Shown here: in pieces, positions 47,580 through 60,859 of the stretch
How positions within the stretch are numbered: position 1 is the stretch's first letter
How the letters are laid out: each line of letters begins with the position of its first letter
Source: Acanthopleura granulata
Taxonomy: Eukaryota > Mollusca > Polyplacophora > Chitonida > Chitonidae
Length of the DNA: 64,000 nt
NCBI GenBank assembly: GCA_016165875.1
Contig: JABBOT010000002.1
Coordinates: 22,830,265-22,894,264, forward strand
Direction: 5' to 3'
Notes under the pieces: model-generated
Told to the model about the DNA's origin: nothing
The model's database searches: none
Seen by the model: the letters and a program-made list of their open reading frames with translations, nothing else
Translations under genes and position numbers: made by a program

Positions 47580-49930
47580 AAAGATAACTGCTAAACCTCA
47601 CAGGACAAACCAATGGGAGACAGAAGGCTATAAATGGTAGATCAAATAAAGATATCGGGCCATTATCAATGTCTGGTTCACTCTGCCAGAATGACATGTT
47701 ACTTTTTAAGATTTTCATGAAAAATCCGAGTGCAACTACGAGGCATATGTAGGCGTACAGTGTAACTGAGGCGGATTCACAAGAGGCCGGGTTTCGCCGA
47801 TTAGGCGTAAGCGTGACCATCTGCTAACTATCACCCCGTCGTCGCTACTCTGCTTTTGCTCGCCATGCTCTGGTCTTTTATACAGTCTAATCTTATGCAG
47901 TCTGTGAATAATTGTTCTGAAACCAAAGCGTTAACAAAGTGCATCGTACGATAAAGCGAGCTACTGACCTCGCTACTAAAATGCAAACCTCAAGAAATAA
48001 AACTGCCTATACATTTAATTAACGCTCGTTAACTTGAAGGAACCATTTCCAGAATGCCAAAATTTGTGCATCGCCCACACCGGGAGAACGCCACGACAGA
48101 TCGCTGAACAATTAAATGGTCTTGAGCATTGTCGTAATCTAACAAACTTCCGACCTCTAATTAAGTCTTCCCAATTACATATGAAAACTTCGTTCAGTTT
48201 CATTTACTTCAAGTCTTAGTCTTATGAGATAGTCTAAAGACGTGAGAGAGCTTATAACCATGTCATTATCATATCCCCTGGATGTATTTGTCGACTGTTC
48301 CTCAACAGTTGAGCATTGTGAGACAGCCCAGTCATGTACTGAACGGATGTGAAGGGCATATACACTGTGAAAATGATATGAATGCATTAGCGGTAACAAC
48401 CACACTGTTATTCATTAACAATAACTGTATGTATGTTTAGACAAGCAATTGTATGGTTAAGACAAAACTTCAGCCTGGAGGGTTTGACGTAAACCCAGTA
48501 GTCAACCACTTGATGTACATAATACGAATAAAATGCGTAAACTTAACATGTTAAATTCTTGTCAAAACAAAATATATCGAAGTCTTTATGGTTTACACAC
48601 ATGGAAATAAACTGCTGAAATATATAAATGTAGATTGTTGGTAAATGACTGAAAACTACGCTTTATATATTTTCTGTTATGGCACGTTAGCATACTCGAT
48701 TTTCTGTCGCTCTCAACATTATTCCGTTATATCATGACGCTGTTCCATCGCCTTGTAGATCGACGGTGTGCCACTCTCTTCAAGTGTCCGGCCAGGAAAA
48801 AAAACAAATGACGTTCCACAGTTCATGTGTACTTCCATCCCGAAGTACACATATAGCTTAACTTATAATAGCCAGTGTTCCTGGTATCTCCGACATGCAG
48901 TGTACTTGGTTTCTCTTATGTCTGTATGCCTGGTTTCCCCTATCTCTGTGTGCCTGGTTTCTGCTACCTCTCTGTACGTGGGTTCACTTATGTATGTGTA
49001 TCTCATTTCTCCTATATCAATGTACATGATTTCTCTTACTTCTGTATATCTGGTTCTCTTATCTCTGTGTGCCTGGTTTCTGCTACCTCTCTGTACGTGG
49101 GTTCACTTATGTATGTGTATCTCATTTCTCCTATATCAATGTACATGATTTCTCTTACTTCTGTATATCTGGTTCTCTTATCTCTGTGTGCCTGGTTTCT
49201 CCTATATCTTTGTACCTGGTTTCTCCTATGTCTGTGATAATAATTATTACAACAGACAATAAACATTGTAAGTAATATCACAGGTGATACTTGTTGAATG
49301 ATCTTCAGAATAAGCATCACAAACGCTCTTGCTATTTTGAAACGTCTAAACGTTTTCGTTGTTGCAGGGAAAATCTTGGTGACGGTTTTGAGGTTTTGCA
49401 TCTCGTTTTGCCATATTGCCGCTGAGTCAATGTTTCAGTTCTTTTTCAAAGTAGTGGCAGTTTCTAATCCGCAAAATCTGCTGCGAGAGACACGTTTCAT
49501 ACTTCAGCTCTCCCACAGCGCTCTAATCAGAGCAGGCCTCAGAACGAACCTATCACAATATTGGTTTGTAATTACCCGTGTCCTGTGTTGTTGTAATTTA
49601 TCGACCACTCGTACCCGGTAGCTTATTGCTCATTGATCAGCGCGTTATAATAACACAGTTATCGAGGGGATAAATTTACGATGGCTTCTTCATTTGGTTA
49701 AGCGTGATCGACATATGCTTTGACCAGGAACCAAAATGAGAGACTCTGCGGCTGTAATAAGTAGAACATCATCTTATCGAACATATAGTCACCATATCAC
49801 GAAGGATTTAACCCGACTTAGTAAGCTTTCTATCCTTAGATAATTGATGTTATATCTGGTCACATAGATGGAAGAAATCGCATGGTATGGGTCACTTTAG
49901 CATCATCTGTGATCACACTAAAAGAGACAC
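47580..49930. repeat. Family C long repeat, copy C1
   Basis: Shared landmarks are: a CCATTATCAATGTCTGGTTC block (47,660; C4 61,200), a CAAGAAATAAAACTGCC block (47,990; C3 56,222; C4 61,340), a TTTATGGTTTACACACATGG block (48,585; C4 62,145), ATTCCGTTATATCATGACG (48,720), TGTAATTACCCGTGTCCTGT (49,568) and CATGGTATGGGTCACTTTAG (49,881). The order and orientation match the other C copies. The minisatellite at 48,875-49,236 is inside this copy only. No frame is conserved. Confidence 0.75.
48875..49236. repeat. 24-bp minisatellite with perfect 119-bp higher-order duplication
   Basis: The basic unit is close to CTGTGTGCCTGGTTTCTCCTAT plus two bases, repeated about 15 times with variation. Superimposed on it, 48,941-49,059 and 49,060-49,178 are two identical 119-bp blocks, so a recent duplication of five units occurred. 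Because 24 is a multiple of three and the unit lacks stops, overlapping frames of 68-126 codons stay open. Those frames are a by-product of the repeat, not genes. Confidence 0.92.
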
Positions 49931-50220
49931 CAGATCTAAATAAGCCTGTATCCATCTCGCACTATTCAAGAGGCAGCCGAATTTTGGACATGATATTTGT
50001 AAAATAATAGGTATGATAGGTAATATAGATTAGGCAGAATTAGAAATATTTTTAAAAAAAACTCAACTGCAGAGGGAGTTCCCATTTTTGCACTATAGAT
50101 ACAGAAAGATAATATCTCAAAATGGACCGACATTTATATGAATACACCAGGCGTCGGCATCATAAAACATCATATGATACACATAATATTATTCTAAATA
50201 TATCTCATGAATCAATTTTA

Positions 50221-50256
50221 TTATAATATTTATATTTAAAATATAAATATAATATT
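50221..50256. repeat. AT-only hairpin
   Basis: ATATTTATATTT pairs with AAATATAAATAT across a very short spacer, inside an all-A/T stretch. It is short and AT-only, so it may be chance. Confidence 0.5.
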
Positions 50257-50750
50257 CCACTTCCGCAGCCCTCTTGTTCCTTCCCCTCGAAATAGGCTTC
50301 CTTTGCGTCTTGCGTTAACTGGAAACGGGACTGCCGAAGGCTGACAAATGTCACATGGCTAATTCATGGTTATGGCTTCGTGGGAAACAAGACTCCATGC
50401 GACATGTAACATTAAGAGGATATATACATTAGCTATATACAAACCTGAAGCACAACTACATGTGTTTGTAGGGAAAGGGTTAAGGATGTGGTGCAGATAT
50501 ATGTGAGCATGCTATTGGGTTCTGTTTGTGTACACAGGATATTTGCTTCCCTTTCTGCTCTGTTTCTTCATAAAATGTATGAACTACGTTTGTATTAATT
50601 CTTAGAATCGATGTTTCTGCCACAAACGTTCCAGATGGCCGTGTATTGGTCATACTGACGTCCGTAAGCTATAAGGAAATGTGTGTCTCGTCGCAGAAAA
50701 CATGTCTTCGCGGTCCTCGAGCTATTAACACTAATTCACTGTGTCGTTAC

Positions 50751-51020
50751 ATGACCAAAAGGACGTTGGCGCTTGATAGCATGTAATAATAAAGAACCGT
50801 AAAATTTACAATACCGAGCTTCTGGACATTCCGATCGTATTTACATACAGGAGAAATTGTAACGCTTGACAGGATAACTTTTGTAGAAATAACTTCTCAC
50901 TTTGACTCAAGTTGTTATACATCACACAGATTCAAGAAAACGCTTTTTAGAACTGATTGTCTTTAAAGTGATCTTTAATAACACAGGCATAATTCCATAA
51001 AAATTCATCCATGTAAATTG
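50751..51020. repeat. Near-identical ~270-bp patch, first copy
   Basis: Aligned without gaps to 55,731-56,000 (constant offset of 4,980). In the 260 columns 50,761-51,020 I count 7 mismatches, about 97% identity. The C2/C3 sequence outside the patch is visibly much more diverged and indel-rich. The patch has stops in all frames, so the conservation is not coding. Confidence 0.9.
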
Positions 51021-53489
51021 CATACAGCAACGAGGTCAGTAATGCACCTCACGGTCATTATTTGCTGTCTGATGAGTAAACTATATCACAGTCAGTTCTC
51101 ACAGGACAGATAAAGACATCTACCGATTACCTTAGCCGGGGTCAGTCTGTAGATCATTCATAAACTCAATGATGTGAGAAATTAGTCTGCAAGGAAGTCC
51201 GCGTCCAACGGCATCTTACTATGAAACCAACGTTTCTCACATCGTCTATACAGCTGTCGTGAACCATCTTTACAATGCCCGGGCTACAACAGTACAATTA
51301 AAGACAATGTAATAACGTAATAAATGACCTCAAAATTAGCTTTCCAAATGGGAAAGTCGTAAAACTCCTTCCCGTCTTTAACAAGTGCCTAAAGTCGAGT
51401 GCTCCTTTGTTTTTTCTGGGATTACGTCATATCTGTGTGCCAATGTGTTCTCCAAAAGCACATAGGTAGTACACAAGCACGGCAGCTTCACGGCGGAAAA
51501 CGGTGTGTTTCTCTTCGCTTTGGATCCTTTTGTGTAGCCGGTCAGAGTCTCCCATTGTGTATGGATACCTTTCAAGCCTCGTTTCTCTCCAGTCTGAAGA
51601 GATATTGAAAAGATGAGACAGAATCTTACGCTGATTTCTTGGTTTTCTTTCATGGTAAATGACTAAAAACTCTTGCTTCGAAATACTTCGGTCCAGTTGT
51701 TCATGTGTTAGGCATATTTTACCCGTTATATCATGGCCTTATTTTACCAAGCAGTCAGAAACAAGCCCTTGAATCCGTTTCTCCTATGGCTATAAAAGCA
51801 GTAAGAAGAATGGCGGTAAGAAGAAACCCCATGCATTATAATTAATATCAAGGCTAAAACTCTGATTCTTTATTTAAATTAAGGCTTTGTGAACAATACT
51901 GTTCAGTTTACCTGATGATGCTCCATCAGTTTGTGTTCTCGACCTGCTTAAATTTCAAGCTCTATCTGTAAAACCATCTTACTTCACTCTCCGAAAAAGT
52001 TCGAATTATATCATGCCACGGACGCAAACTATGAGCATACTGACGTATAATTGCCTGTTTCCTGTACTATTGTAACTGATCGACCACTCGTACCGGGTAG
52101 CTTGTTACCAGCCCAGGGCGTTATAACACACCAATGGAAAGGATAAATTTACGGTAGTTATAAGACCATGTCTTTGTCACTTCCAGTTCTTCATTTAGTT
52201 AAGCCTGATTAATATCAGATTTAAATAGGAACCAAAAAAAGAACGCCTTCTCGAGCAAATACCACGTCACCACATCGAAGAGCCAGCAACGATATTTCGG
52301 GGGCATTAGCAGGAACTGATAATCTTTCCCTCCTTAGATAATTTGCTCTTATATCGGATAATGCAGAGTTACAGTTTGGAGGAATTGGATACGATGGGTA
52401 GCTTTGAGGTCATCTGTGAATCTCTTAAATATATTTGTGTCAATATTTAATCTCCTTGTTTTAGAGTAATAGTGCTATCTACATCCATGGCCTCTATTCA
52501 GTAAAATATGGTGAAAAAAGAAGTCATTCTTTGAGCCGATTTTAAAGCTTAGAGGAGCTTAAGAATTTTGGGAGTCAAGGGATTTTCTAAAATCTTTTAA
52601 CGTCCGGGTCACGTGCTGATAATTCGAAAAGATCTGCTTACGTCTTACCTGTGAACGGGGTCTTACATAAGTTCTTTATCATGGCTTTAAAATATGTGGA
52701 TGTCTTCTCGACTTCTGAGAGTTGTACTCGGCTCGTACACGACGGTGTCTGGCAGATCATCTCGTGCCATGTGGAACGGCATTAGGCTGTGTGCGGCCTA
52801 CTGGTTGACGTGTTTTCAGGAAATGTCGTGAGAATTAATGGGCCTGTATAATGTTACTTACACCCAGGCAAGAAATCACAGAAATGTTGAGATTATGGAA
52901 AATACGAGCTGACGAACCAGAGTGGCAAATGACACCAACGCCAACCACAACAATCACCATAAAGCAACCGCACCAGTTGTGACGAACATTAGTTATATGG
53001 TTCTAATGAATAAAACGTTACAGTGAATGAGAAGTAAAATAAAGATGGCTTCTATACGTCGCCTGGGCATGCTGCCTATACGGTGTTTTGCCAATAAGAA
53101 AAAAATCTTATCCTTAATAAGTATATCGTTTTAGAAAGATATAAGCTATTTTGTAAAGTACAGTTTACTTTACACAGATGTTCAGCGCGCATGGGGTGGC
53201 CCAGACGTCACTAAAATTGAACAAAGTATTTAATATATCACATAATGTCTCCGAGTAGAATTACCCGGGACTCTTCGCGACATGCTTCAACAAATGGCTT
53301 GTTCTTGTAATATTGTAACTCGAATTCATGAGGAATATCTTATTTGCTTGCGTGGCTTTATCATGAAACTTTCTTCACGATGGTTTAAATAAATAAGATG
53401 TTTTTGGTGCCTTACCCACGTTACTCAAACACCAGATTGTTATGTAGATATTGACGGACATAAATAAGGATTACACGACCAAACCTACT

Positions 53490-53600
53490 TGCCAAAGCCG
53501 ATAGATTTCTGGGAGCACTCCAGTGTCCTCCGCTCATAATACTCGTGTAAGTGAAAATTGTCTTCTCCGGTGTGGAACGACATCAATTTTGTGCCTAGAT
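53490..53600 (+). mobile_element. SINE 3' fragment in C2
   Basis: TTCTGGGAGCACTCCAGTGT, then CCTCCGCTCATAATACTCGT, then GTAAGTGAAAATTGTCTTCT and GGAACGACATCAATTTTG follow the SINE 3' order (gggcactccggtttcctcc, cataatactggccgtcgtgtaagtgaaa, ttcttgagtgtggcg). The head is missing and the tail is degraded. Confidence 0.5.
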
Positions 53601-55179
53601 AACAATATATGGATATATGACAGTTGGTGAACTTGACAGCATCTCGTAAACATGTTCATTTTCCGTTTCCGAATTCAGTGCCAACATATTGTTGCACTCT
53701 GGTGCCCAAATCTACGCAATGAGAAGCTGAAAAATAGCACCTTTGTGATTACCTCGAACAAAATTTTAAAAAATTCCTTTGATCATGTAACAAGCTATAT
53801 TCCGTTGTATTTCTAAAGTTAGAAATGGATAATCCGGACGTAAGCTAACACGCATTTGTTTACGTTAATCAATTCACGTGGCAGAATTCAGCCAGTTATA
53901 ACGATAAGTGATTATGTCATACTGTGTTTGGACTTCTTCGTTGAGATAAAATGGCAATGCATGATCGGTAAGTTTCTCACGTGGAGAAGGAGTAGACTGC
54001 GGGCGTAGTTTCAGGACAGCCAGACAGAGAGAGTTTCCTGACAGATGAGCTGACCTCTCATTGGTCCACTTATCACTGTCTAGCAAGTCAATAGTCGATA
54101 TACTTTACATGATGAATGAAAACAAGCTAGTTTGCAGGCAAAAGGAACCTTCAGGCATTGACGGGTACTGAGGATGCTTTACTCAATGTTAAATGTATCT
54201 CATACATCAATGATCGAGGGCTGCTCTATAATCTCTCAATCCCAGTACGTTAAATACATTCAATAGGGAAGCTTTCCCCACAAAAAGCTCCTCTCATTCC
54301 TGCCTTTTGCCGAGGCGTTCTGTGGACAAACTTGCAACGTATTACGCATGAAGAACAGCCGAATAATTGTTAACTTAGCTTAGACCGGAGTCGCCATTAC
54401 AGCAACGGTACACCATTTTGAGCTGGCCCAAATTAAGTCAGTATTTAGACTGCATACAAATACTAATGTAATGAATTCTCCTAATATTACAAGCACCATG
54501 ACACCATTGTGTATAGAGCACGCAATCTCTGTCTTATTTTGCCGCCTTGCACAAGGGTTTGCGTAGCTTCTGATATTTCTTTGCTGCTTTCCGTTTTGGG
54601 TCATTTTCACCTATGCCGTCGCGATTGGAAATCTCTATATCAGGATTGTGAACAATGAGGATTAGTGCTATATGAGTCGACACATAATCGGGACACCTCC
54701 TATGTCAAGACTCCACTGATTCTGATTTCTCTGCCTGATAAATTCACTGGCGATTGTTGACATTGGGAGATGGTCTTGGCCTATCACAGAAGTGTTCTTA
54801 TTTGAAAATTGAGGGTCCAACTATCTTCTTGATGTTTATTACCTATCTGTTCGGTTATTGCGGCATCTTCAACAACTTTCTAGTTCTTATGTGTACATTG
54901 TTGTCTCTGTCACATTTATTTAGCCATGTGGAAGGAAAGTTTTGCTTCTCTTTTTCATGTGAACGTTTGTGGCTTAAGGCCTTGTCCTGAAAATATCAAT
55001 CATATCCTGGCGATTTTTTCACTTGGATGTTTATGGTTGTTAGAGCAATACTCGCACTTAAAATTTAAAAGGTCACCGTCCTCTTTTGCCACGATCTGAC
55101 CTTACGGGACTCACAATATACAAAATTAATCCACCTAAAGACAACAAAAGGATTGTTTCATAATAGAAACGTCACTAGA

Positions 55180-55197
55180 CCCCCCCCCCAAAAAAAA
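55180..55197. repeat. C10 then A8 homopolymer junction
   Basis: Ten C are followed by eight A, and then by a stretch of only A and C with AACAAAAA words to about 55,232. Low-complexity sequence. Confidence 0.9.
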
Positions 55198-55649
55198 CCA
55201 ACAAAAAACAACAAGAACAAAAAACAAGACAATATATTCGCCTAAACCGTTGTAAAGCGCTATTATTCATGTCCTCGAATGTTTTCGAAATACGTTGGAT
55301 TAAGCTAAGGCTCTGTATTTCACTTGCTTACTTCAAGAATAATCAACACCATTTAGACGGAGACTTCAATTCAGCAACTCATGAGGGTATACATATGTAC
55401 ACAACAATAAATGCTTTTGTGTGATGTAAGAGTATCAGGAACGTAAATGCCTCAAACCCGTGTCCTGGATGATTTGCGCACACAACGTATAAGAATTTCA
55501 CTTTCATTTTCAGACTAAAGCCAGACATCATTAAACTTATGGAGGCAGATGTAGGAGATTTAGAGAAACACTTGGCTGAATCCACAGGGAAACTGACATC
55601 CTTGAGAGATAACAGTTAGGAAAACTTAGACAATGCAAAGAAATGTGTT

Positions 55650-58600
55650 TAGAAAAAGCATGTCTTAGCGGTTCGGGAGCTATTAACTCTAATTAACTGT
55701 GTCGTTAAATAACCAACACGGCGTCCTTACATGACCAAAAGGACGTTGGGGCTTGATAACATGTAATAATAAAGAACCGTAAAATTTACAATACCGAGCT
55801 TCTGGACATTCCGATCGTATTTACATACAGGAGAAATTGTAACGCTTGACAGGCTAACTTTTGTAGAAGTAACTTCTCACTTTGACTGAAGTCGTTATAC
55901 ATCACACAGATTCAAGAAAACGCTTTTTAGAACTGATTGTCTTTAAAGTGATCTTTAATAAAACAGGCATAATTCCATAAAAATTCATCCATGTAAATTG
56001 CATAAACGACAACGAGATCAGTAATGCACCTCACGGTCATTATTTGCTGTCTGATGAGTCAACTATTCCACAGTCAGTTCACATAGGACAGACAAAATCT
56101 AGGGATTATAAAAATCGTATAAAATGTTCATAAACTCAATGATGTGAGAAATTAGTCTTAAAGAGAGTCGGAATCCATGGGCATCTTATTTTTAGTGATC
56201 TCGCCGTTAAAATGTACACTTCAAGAAATGAGGCCACCTAGAAATCTCATTAACAGTTGCTGACGCCTCTCAGATCGTGTACACAGTAAAGTCCTCATCA
56301 ACCATCTTTACAATGTCAAGGTTTGTGTACCACGCACGACCGTCTAATGCCCGGAATACAACAACAACAGATTTGTTAGCTTTGTGTCATGTCGTCGTGT
56401 GCCTTTCCGACACGTTCCATATTTTCCCCGTTAAATCATGGCGTTATTTACCATACAATCAATAACAAGCCTTTAAAGTTGTTTCTTATGGCTATGAAAA
56501 CAGTAAAAAGAATGATAAGGTTCCTGAATATTCAGTGTATCTGACGATGACGCCATCAGCTTCGGTTTCTGGCATGCTAAACCCCATGCTCTATCTGTAA
56601 CAACGAGCTTACTTATCCTCTTTGCGGCTGAGTGTGCGAAGTCCATCCTTCGAAGATTTGACATTTTACAATCCACAGAGTGTATAGAGAGAAACAAGTT
56701 TCTTACTTCAGCTCTCCCACAGCGTTCGAATCAGATCAAATCAAAGGAGGAAGCACTGGGAATATTGGCGTGTAATTACCCGTACCCTGAGTTGATATAA
56801 CCTCTCCACCACTCGTGTCAAATACCTTGTTGTTAGGCCAGGGTGTTATAATAACACAGAAATAGAGAGGATAAATTTACGGTATAGCGCTATAGCGCGA
56901 TGCCCTTGTCACTTCCAGTTCTTCATTTAGATCAGGATCAGGATAAGCTTTGATTAGCAACCGCAAAGACAGCGGCTTCGCATTGAGCAAATGTTACGCC
57001 ATCACATCAAAGAGCCAGCCACGATATCACCAGACATTTAACCGGAGCTAGTAAGTTTCCTTAAAATTCCTTCCCATATCGGATGATGCAGAGCTCTAGT
57101 TAGGAGGAACTGCATACGATGGGTCGCTTTGAGGACATCTGTAAATTTCTTGAATATATTTGAGTCCGTATTTATCTCCATGTTTCAAAGTAATCATGCT
57201 AATTACAGGCTTTGCTGCTACTCAGTAAAACATTATAAATATTATTATAGCTCGCTGCTAGCAAATAAATCTTTTTTAAAGCGATTTTGAAGCTAAGAGG
57301 GGATTAAGAATTTTTAAGGGAGTCTCTGAAACCTTTTAACGCCCGGATCAAGTCCTTATAATTCGAAAAGGTCAGTGCGGATGTGTGTACATCTTACCTG
57401 TGAAACGAGGTCTGACCTGAGTTCGTTATCTTGGTTGAAATATTTAGATGTCTTCTCGACATCCGAGAGTTGTATTTAGCAGATCATCCAGTGCCATGTG
57501 GGACGGTATTAGACCATGTGCGGTAACAGGCTAACAGCGGCCTATTGGTAGAACTCTCTCCAGGAAATGTCGTGAGAATTAATGCACTTGTCTGATGGAC
57601 GGAAGGATCGATCTTTTGTTTACTATTTCAGTACAGAATTATCTTTGATGAGACAAAGTTTTCCATGGGAATGAATCACACAAACATCAGTTACATGGTT
57701 CTAAGATCATGGGTATTCAAACGAATAAAATGTGACAGTGTATGACCAGCATTATAGTGGGATACTCAGCTTGGACTTGTTGGAGTTCGATGAGCTGGCA
57801 ATCCTGAGCAGTAAGTATCTCATGTGGAGAACGAGCCCACTGCTGGCGTAGTTTTCCAGACAACCAGACAGAGAGACGTTGGGGACTGTGTTTTCTGACA
57901 GATGAGCTGAACTTTTATTGGCCGACTTCTCAGTGTCCAGCAAGTCAACGGTCGATATACTTTACATGATGAATGGAAACCAACGAATTTCCAGCAAAAA
58001 GGAATCTTCAGTCATTGACCGGTACTGAGGGTGCTTTACGCATTGCTAAATGTATATCTCATACACCAATTATTAAGGACTACTCTGTGGGCTGTCTTTC
58101 CGTACGTTGAGTACGTCTGCTTATAAAAGTACCTAGAGTACACCAGCGCTTTTCGCCAGGTATGCCTAAGAAAATTACGGCCTGAAATACGGCTGTAGTG
58201 GAACCAGTGACATCTAGTCTGCTGTCTCATGTTTCAATAATTAGCGACATGTCAGCGACGAGTAGACCTGAAACATAAAGTATTATTCGTGATCAAGAAA
58301 TGGTGCGTTAAGAACTCCATGGAGCAGCCACATAAATACTAGTATGTGATATTCAGAAGAGCCGAAATAATAAATGATTAAGAAACAATGTCCGTGTGGT
58401 AAAATCTTTCCACAAGAAGATCACAAACTGATGGAATTCTTAATGACATAATAAATTGTGTAGGCTACAATCACGTTTCCTGTTGGAGAATATGTATCCT
58501 GTGTGGAATCATCACCGGAATTTAGCAAGGTCGACAGTAACCCTACCCTTAATGTTAGGCTACACTGACCGTCTCAATGTACGGCTGCTCAGTTAAACAG

Positions 58601-60690
58601 TGTGATGTATGTGGTCTGAGGATGACACCTCCCTTTGCCAAATTATGGCACTCACAATTACCGAGGATGCTGTTATCTTTAGTGAAGATAAAGTATAGGT
58701 GAACTGCCAGACCTTGAGACGCATATAGATTTCCGGGGGGATCTTCAGTTTCACCTCACCAATTTCGCCTCGTTCTCAATTCAGTATTGTAAAGCATCAG
58801 TGTGACTTAGCCAACGCTTTTTATTCCATTAATGTTTTAAAACACAGGTCAATGAACTCGGGGAAAGCGTAACAGTGACGAAAACATTCTCAGCCTGTAC
58901 GACGACATGATAGCGGGCTCATGCAGGACAACAGTCAGTGAGACGTGGTCATACAGAATGTAGTTTCCTAGAGATTAATATTGGACAGAATCAAGAAGCT
59001 CGAAAATTACCATTTATTGATTTCAAAATGCAGGTGTGTTTTGTTTTGTTTGTGCTTGAATTGTATAAAACAGCATCTTTAAAACATGTTTTAAACTGAA
59101 CAGTTTGTGTTGCATTTACTTTCGATGTACATGGAGAACGAAACAAATACATAATAGTAAAGCTATGGAAAACAACAACCTGCAAATATCAGGTAAATAT
59201 TAGAAAAAACATACATGCATGTTATTTCCAAAATATAGATTAAAACAAATGATGAATTCTTCTAGAACTGAGGAACAAACTGTGCGCTTTCTCATGAGTA
59301 TTCCTGTTTTCTGTTAATCGTACAATTCAAAATTTCATTGAATTCATATCGTAGTTCGTTTATCAAACCTGTATTTCTCTCCACATCACAGATAATTGGC
59401 AACTTTCCCTGAGGCTAAATTGCGATCGGTTCATGATGGACATGTCAGTATGAATTACTATTCGTCTTGGCCAAGGGCATCCTGGATGGTTTGACAAATG
59501 GCCACAAAGACCAGCCAATTTATTTGAATTGTAACATGCTGATGTTCGATGTCATGTAAATAGTAATTAAATCTTAACTGTAGGTAAGTGCCCAAACTAT
59601 CCAGATGGCCATTTATTATCCATATAGACATCGACTGGGAATAAATAATGGTACAGCGACTACAACACGATTTCGTGTACGAGATGATCTATACGATGCA
59701 GTTTTGATATCACCCACAGAAAGTTTTCTACAACATAAACCCTCGGTTCCTTGCAATTTAGCTGTTCTCTTTATTGTGTCACAGATCAATAAATCCAAAA
59801 TGCCGCCCCCGATTCTGTTACAGAAAAAACCGACGCCAAAGAGCTAATCGGTAGTCTAAGCAACAGTTACTCGCGGCTTCCGGACAGCAAGTCATATTTT
59901 CAGCGGCTTGTCGTTGCACAAATATGTTATGAATACCTTATCAGTCTTAGGCTATACATTGACCGCTGAATGTTTCTCAATGATATGAAAGACTCGAGTT
60001 GTCAGTGACTGCTCTGTGAGTCGAACCATGGGCTCTGCACCTCTTTCGCCAAGACTTCACTGCTACCGATTCCTCCGCGTGATAAATTCACAGTTCATTT
60101 GTTATCCATGTTCTAAGCAGGTTATGCTTTTTTCTTTTACCACTGGAGTTTTTAGAGCCATACACACCTTACAATCGTAAAGGCAAACACGACCTTCGTC
60201 TTTTTCTGCCTACTGAAAACACTGGGTTGCCATTGTCTGAACTGAATCTAGGCGATGACAATACAAACAGTCTGAATGGAACAAATACATTTGTTTTATT
60301 TATTATTTATACATTTAAAATATTCAATATGTGAAAGTAAATTCCTTTATAGCTATCAATGCTACCATGTAGATGGAGAGCTCAAACCCAAGAGTGCTAA
60401 AGTATGTACGAAAGAAAAGCCTTTATGCCTGAAATCAGTGCCATTGATGACGTTCACACCCAGGTTTAAGTATTTCGCTTTGTCTCCATCAGGTGGGTCG
60501 TCAAAGAAGGTGGAAACTAAAGCCAGGCATCATTAACCTTCTAGGGGTTCACGTAGAAGTTTGGATCAACATTTGGATGACTCTACGGGGAGCAGATGTC
60601 CTTGCCACAAGAGAACTGTCAGGAAAGGGAGATAATACATGGGACTCCCATGGCCCCCCAGAAACAAACATTTCTTTGATCCTAAGCCCT
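55650..60690. repeat. Family C long repeat, copy C3
   Basis: It repeats the C2 landmarks: CATGTCTTAGCGGTTCGGGA (55,660), the 97% patch (55,731-56,000), CATCTTTACAATGTCAAGGT (56,304), CGTTAAATCATGGCGTTATT (56,429), TAATTACCCGTACCCTGAGT (56,772), CATACGATGGGTCGCTTTGA (57,112), GTCGTGAGAATTAATGCACT (57,568), GTCGATATACTTTACATGAT (57,950), a GACTTCACTGCTACCGATTC block (60,052) and CTAAAGCCAGGCATCATTAA (60,518). The patch between about 58,300 and 59,900 is longer than in C2. Open frames inside it (59,605-59,847, +; 60,276-60,536, +) are not kept in C2. Confidence 0.8.
55731..56000. repeat. Near-identical ~270-bp patch, second copy
   Basis: Partner of 50,751-51,020. Just before it C3 has an extra ~24 bp that partly duplicates the GTCGTTA..ATGACC motif. 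Similarity falls on both sides. Confidence 0.9.
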
Positions 60691-60859
60691 TAACACCACT
60701 GAAATATGACACCTTCGATAAATGCCCAAGACAGTGTGGTTAAGTGACCTAAACGGCGTTCAAAACCACGCTGGGGGCTGGTAGGACATAACAGAGAATA
60801 GCTGAAAACCTCACTATAGCGAGGGTCTGAACACTCCGTCTATATATGACATACATTTT

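Larger units (their letters stand above)
50690..55640. repeat. Family C long repeat, copy C2
   Basis: It contains the fullest set of C landmarks: a CATGTCTTCGCGGTCCTCGA block (50,700), the near-identical patch 50,751-51,020, a CATCTTTACAATGCCCGGGC block (51,266), CGTTATATCATGGCCTTATT (51,725), a TAATTGCCTGTTTCCTGTAC block (52,050), AATTGGATACGATGGGTAGC (52,384), GTCGTGAGAATTAATGGGCC (52,825), GTCGATATACTTTACATGAT (54,094), a GACTCCACTGATTCTGATTT block (54,709) and CTAAAGCCAGACATCATTAA (55,515). C3 repeats all of these in the same order, 3.9-5.0 kb further on. No conserved reading frame. Confidence 0.8.

Noticed and set aside
48768..49237. Overlapping 120-126 codon ORFs of a hydrophobic repeat protein
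   Set aside because: They are open in several frames because the 24-bp minisatellite unit has no stops and is a multiple of three. There is no start context or supporting exon structure.
59605..59847. 80-codon ORF starting right after an AG with mixed composition
   Set aside because: The corresponding stretch of C2 has no matching frame, and no family is recognised.
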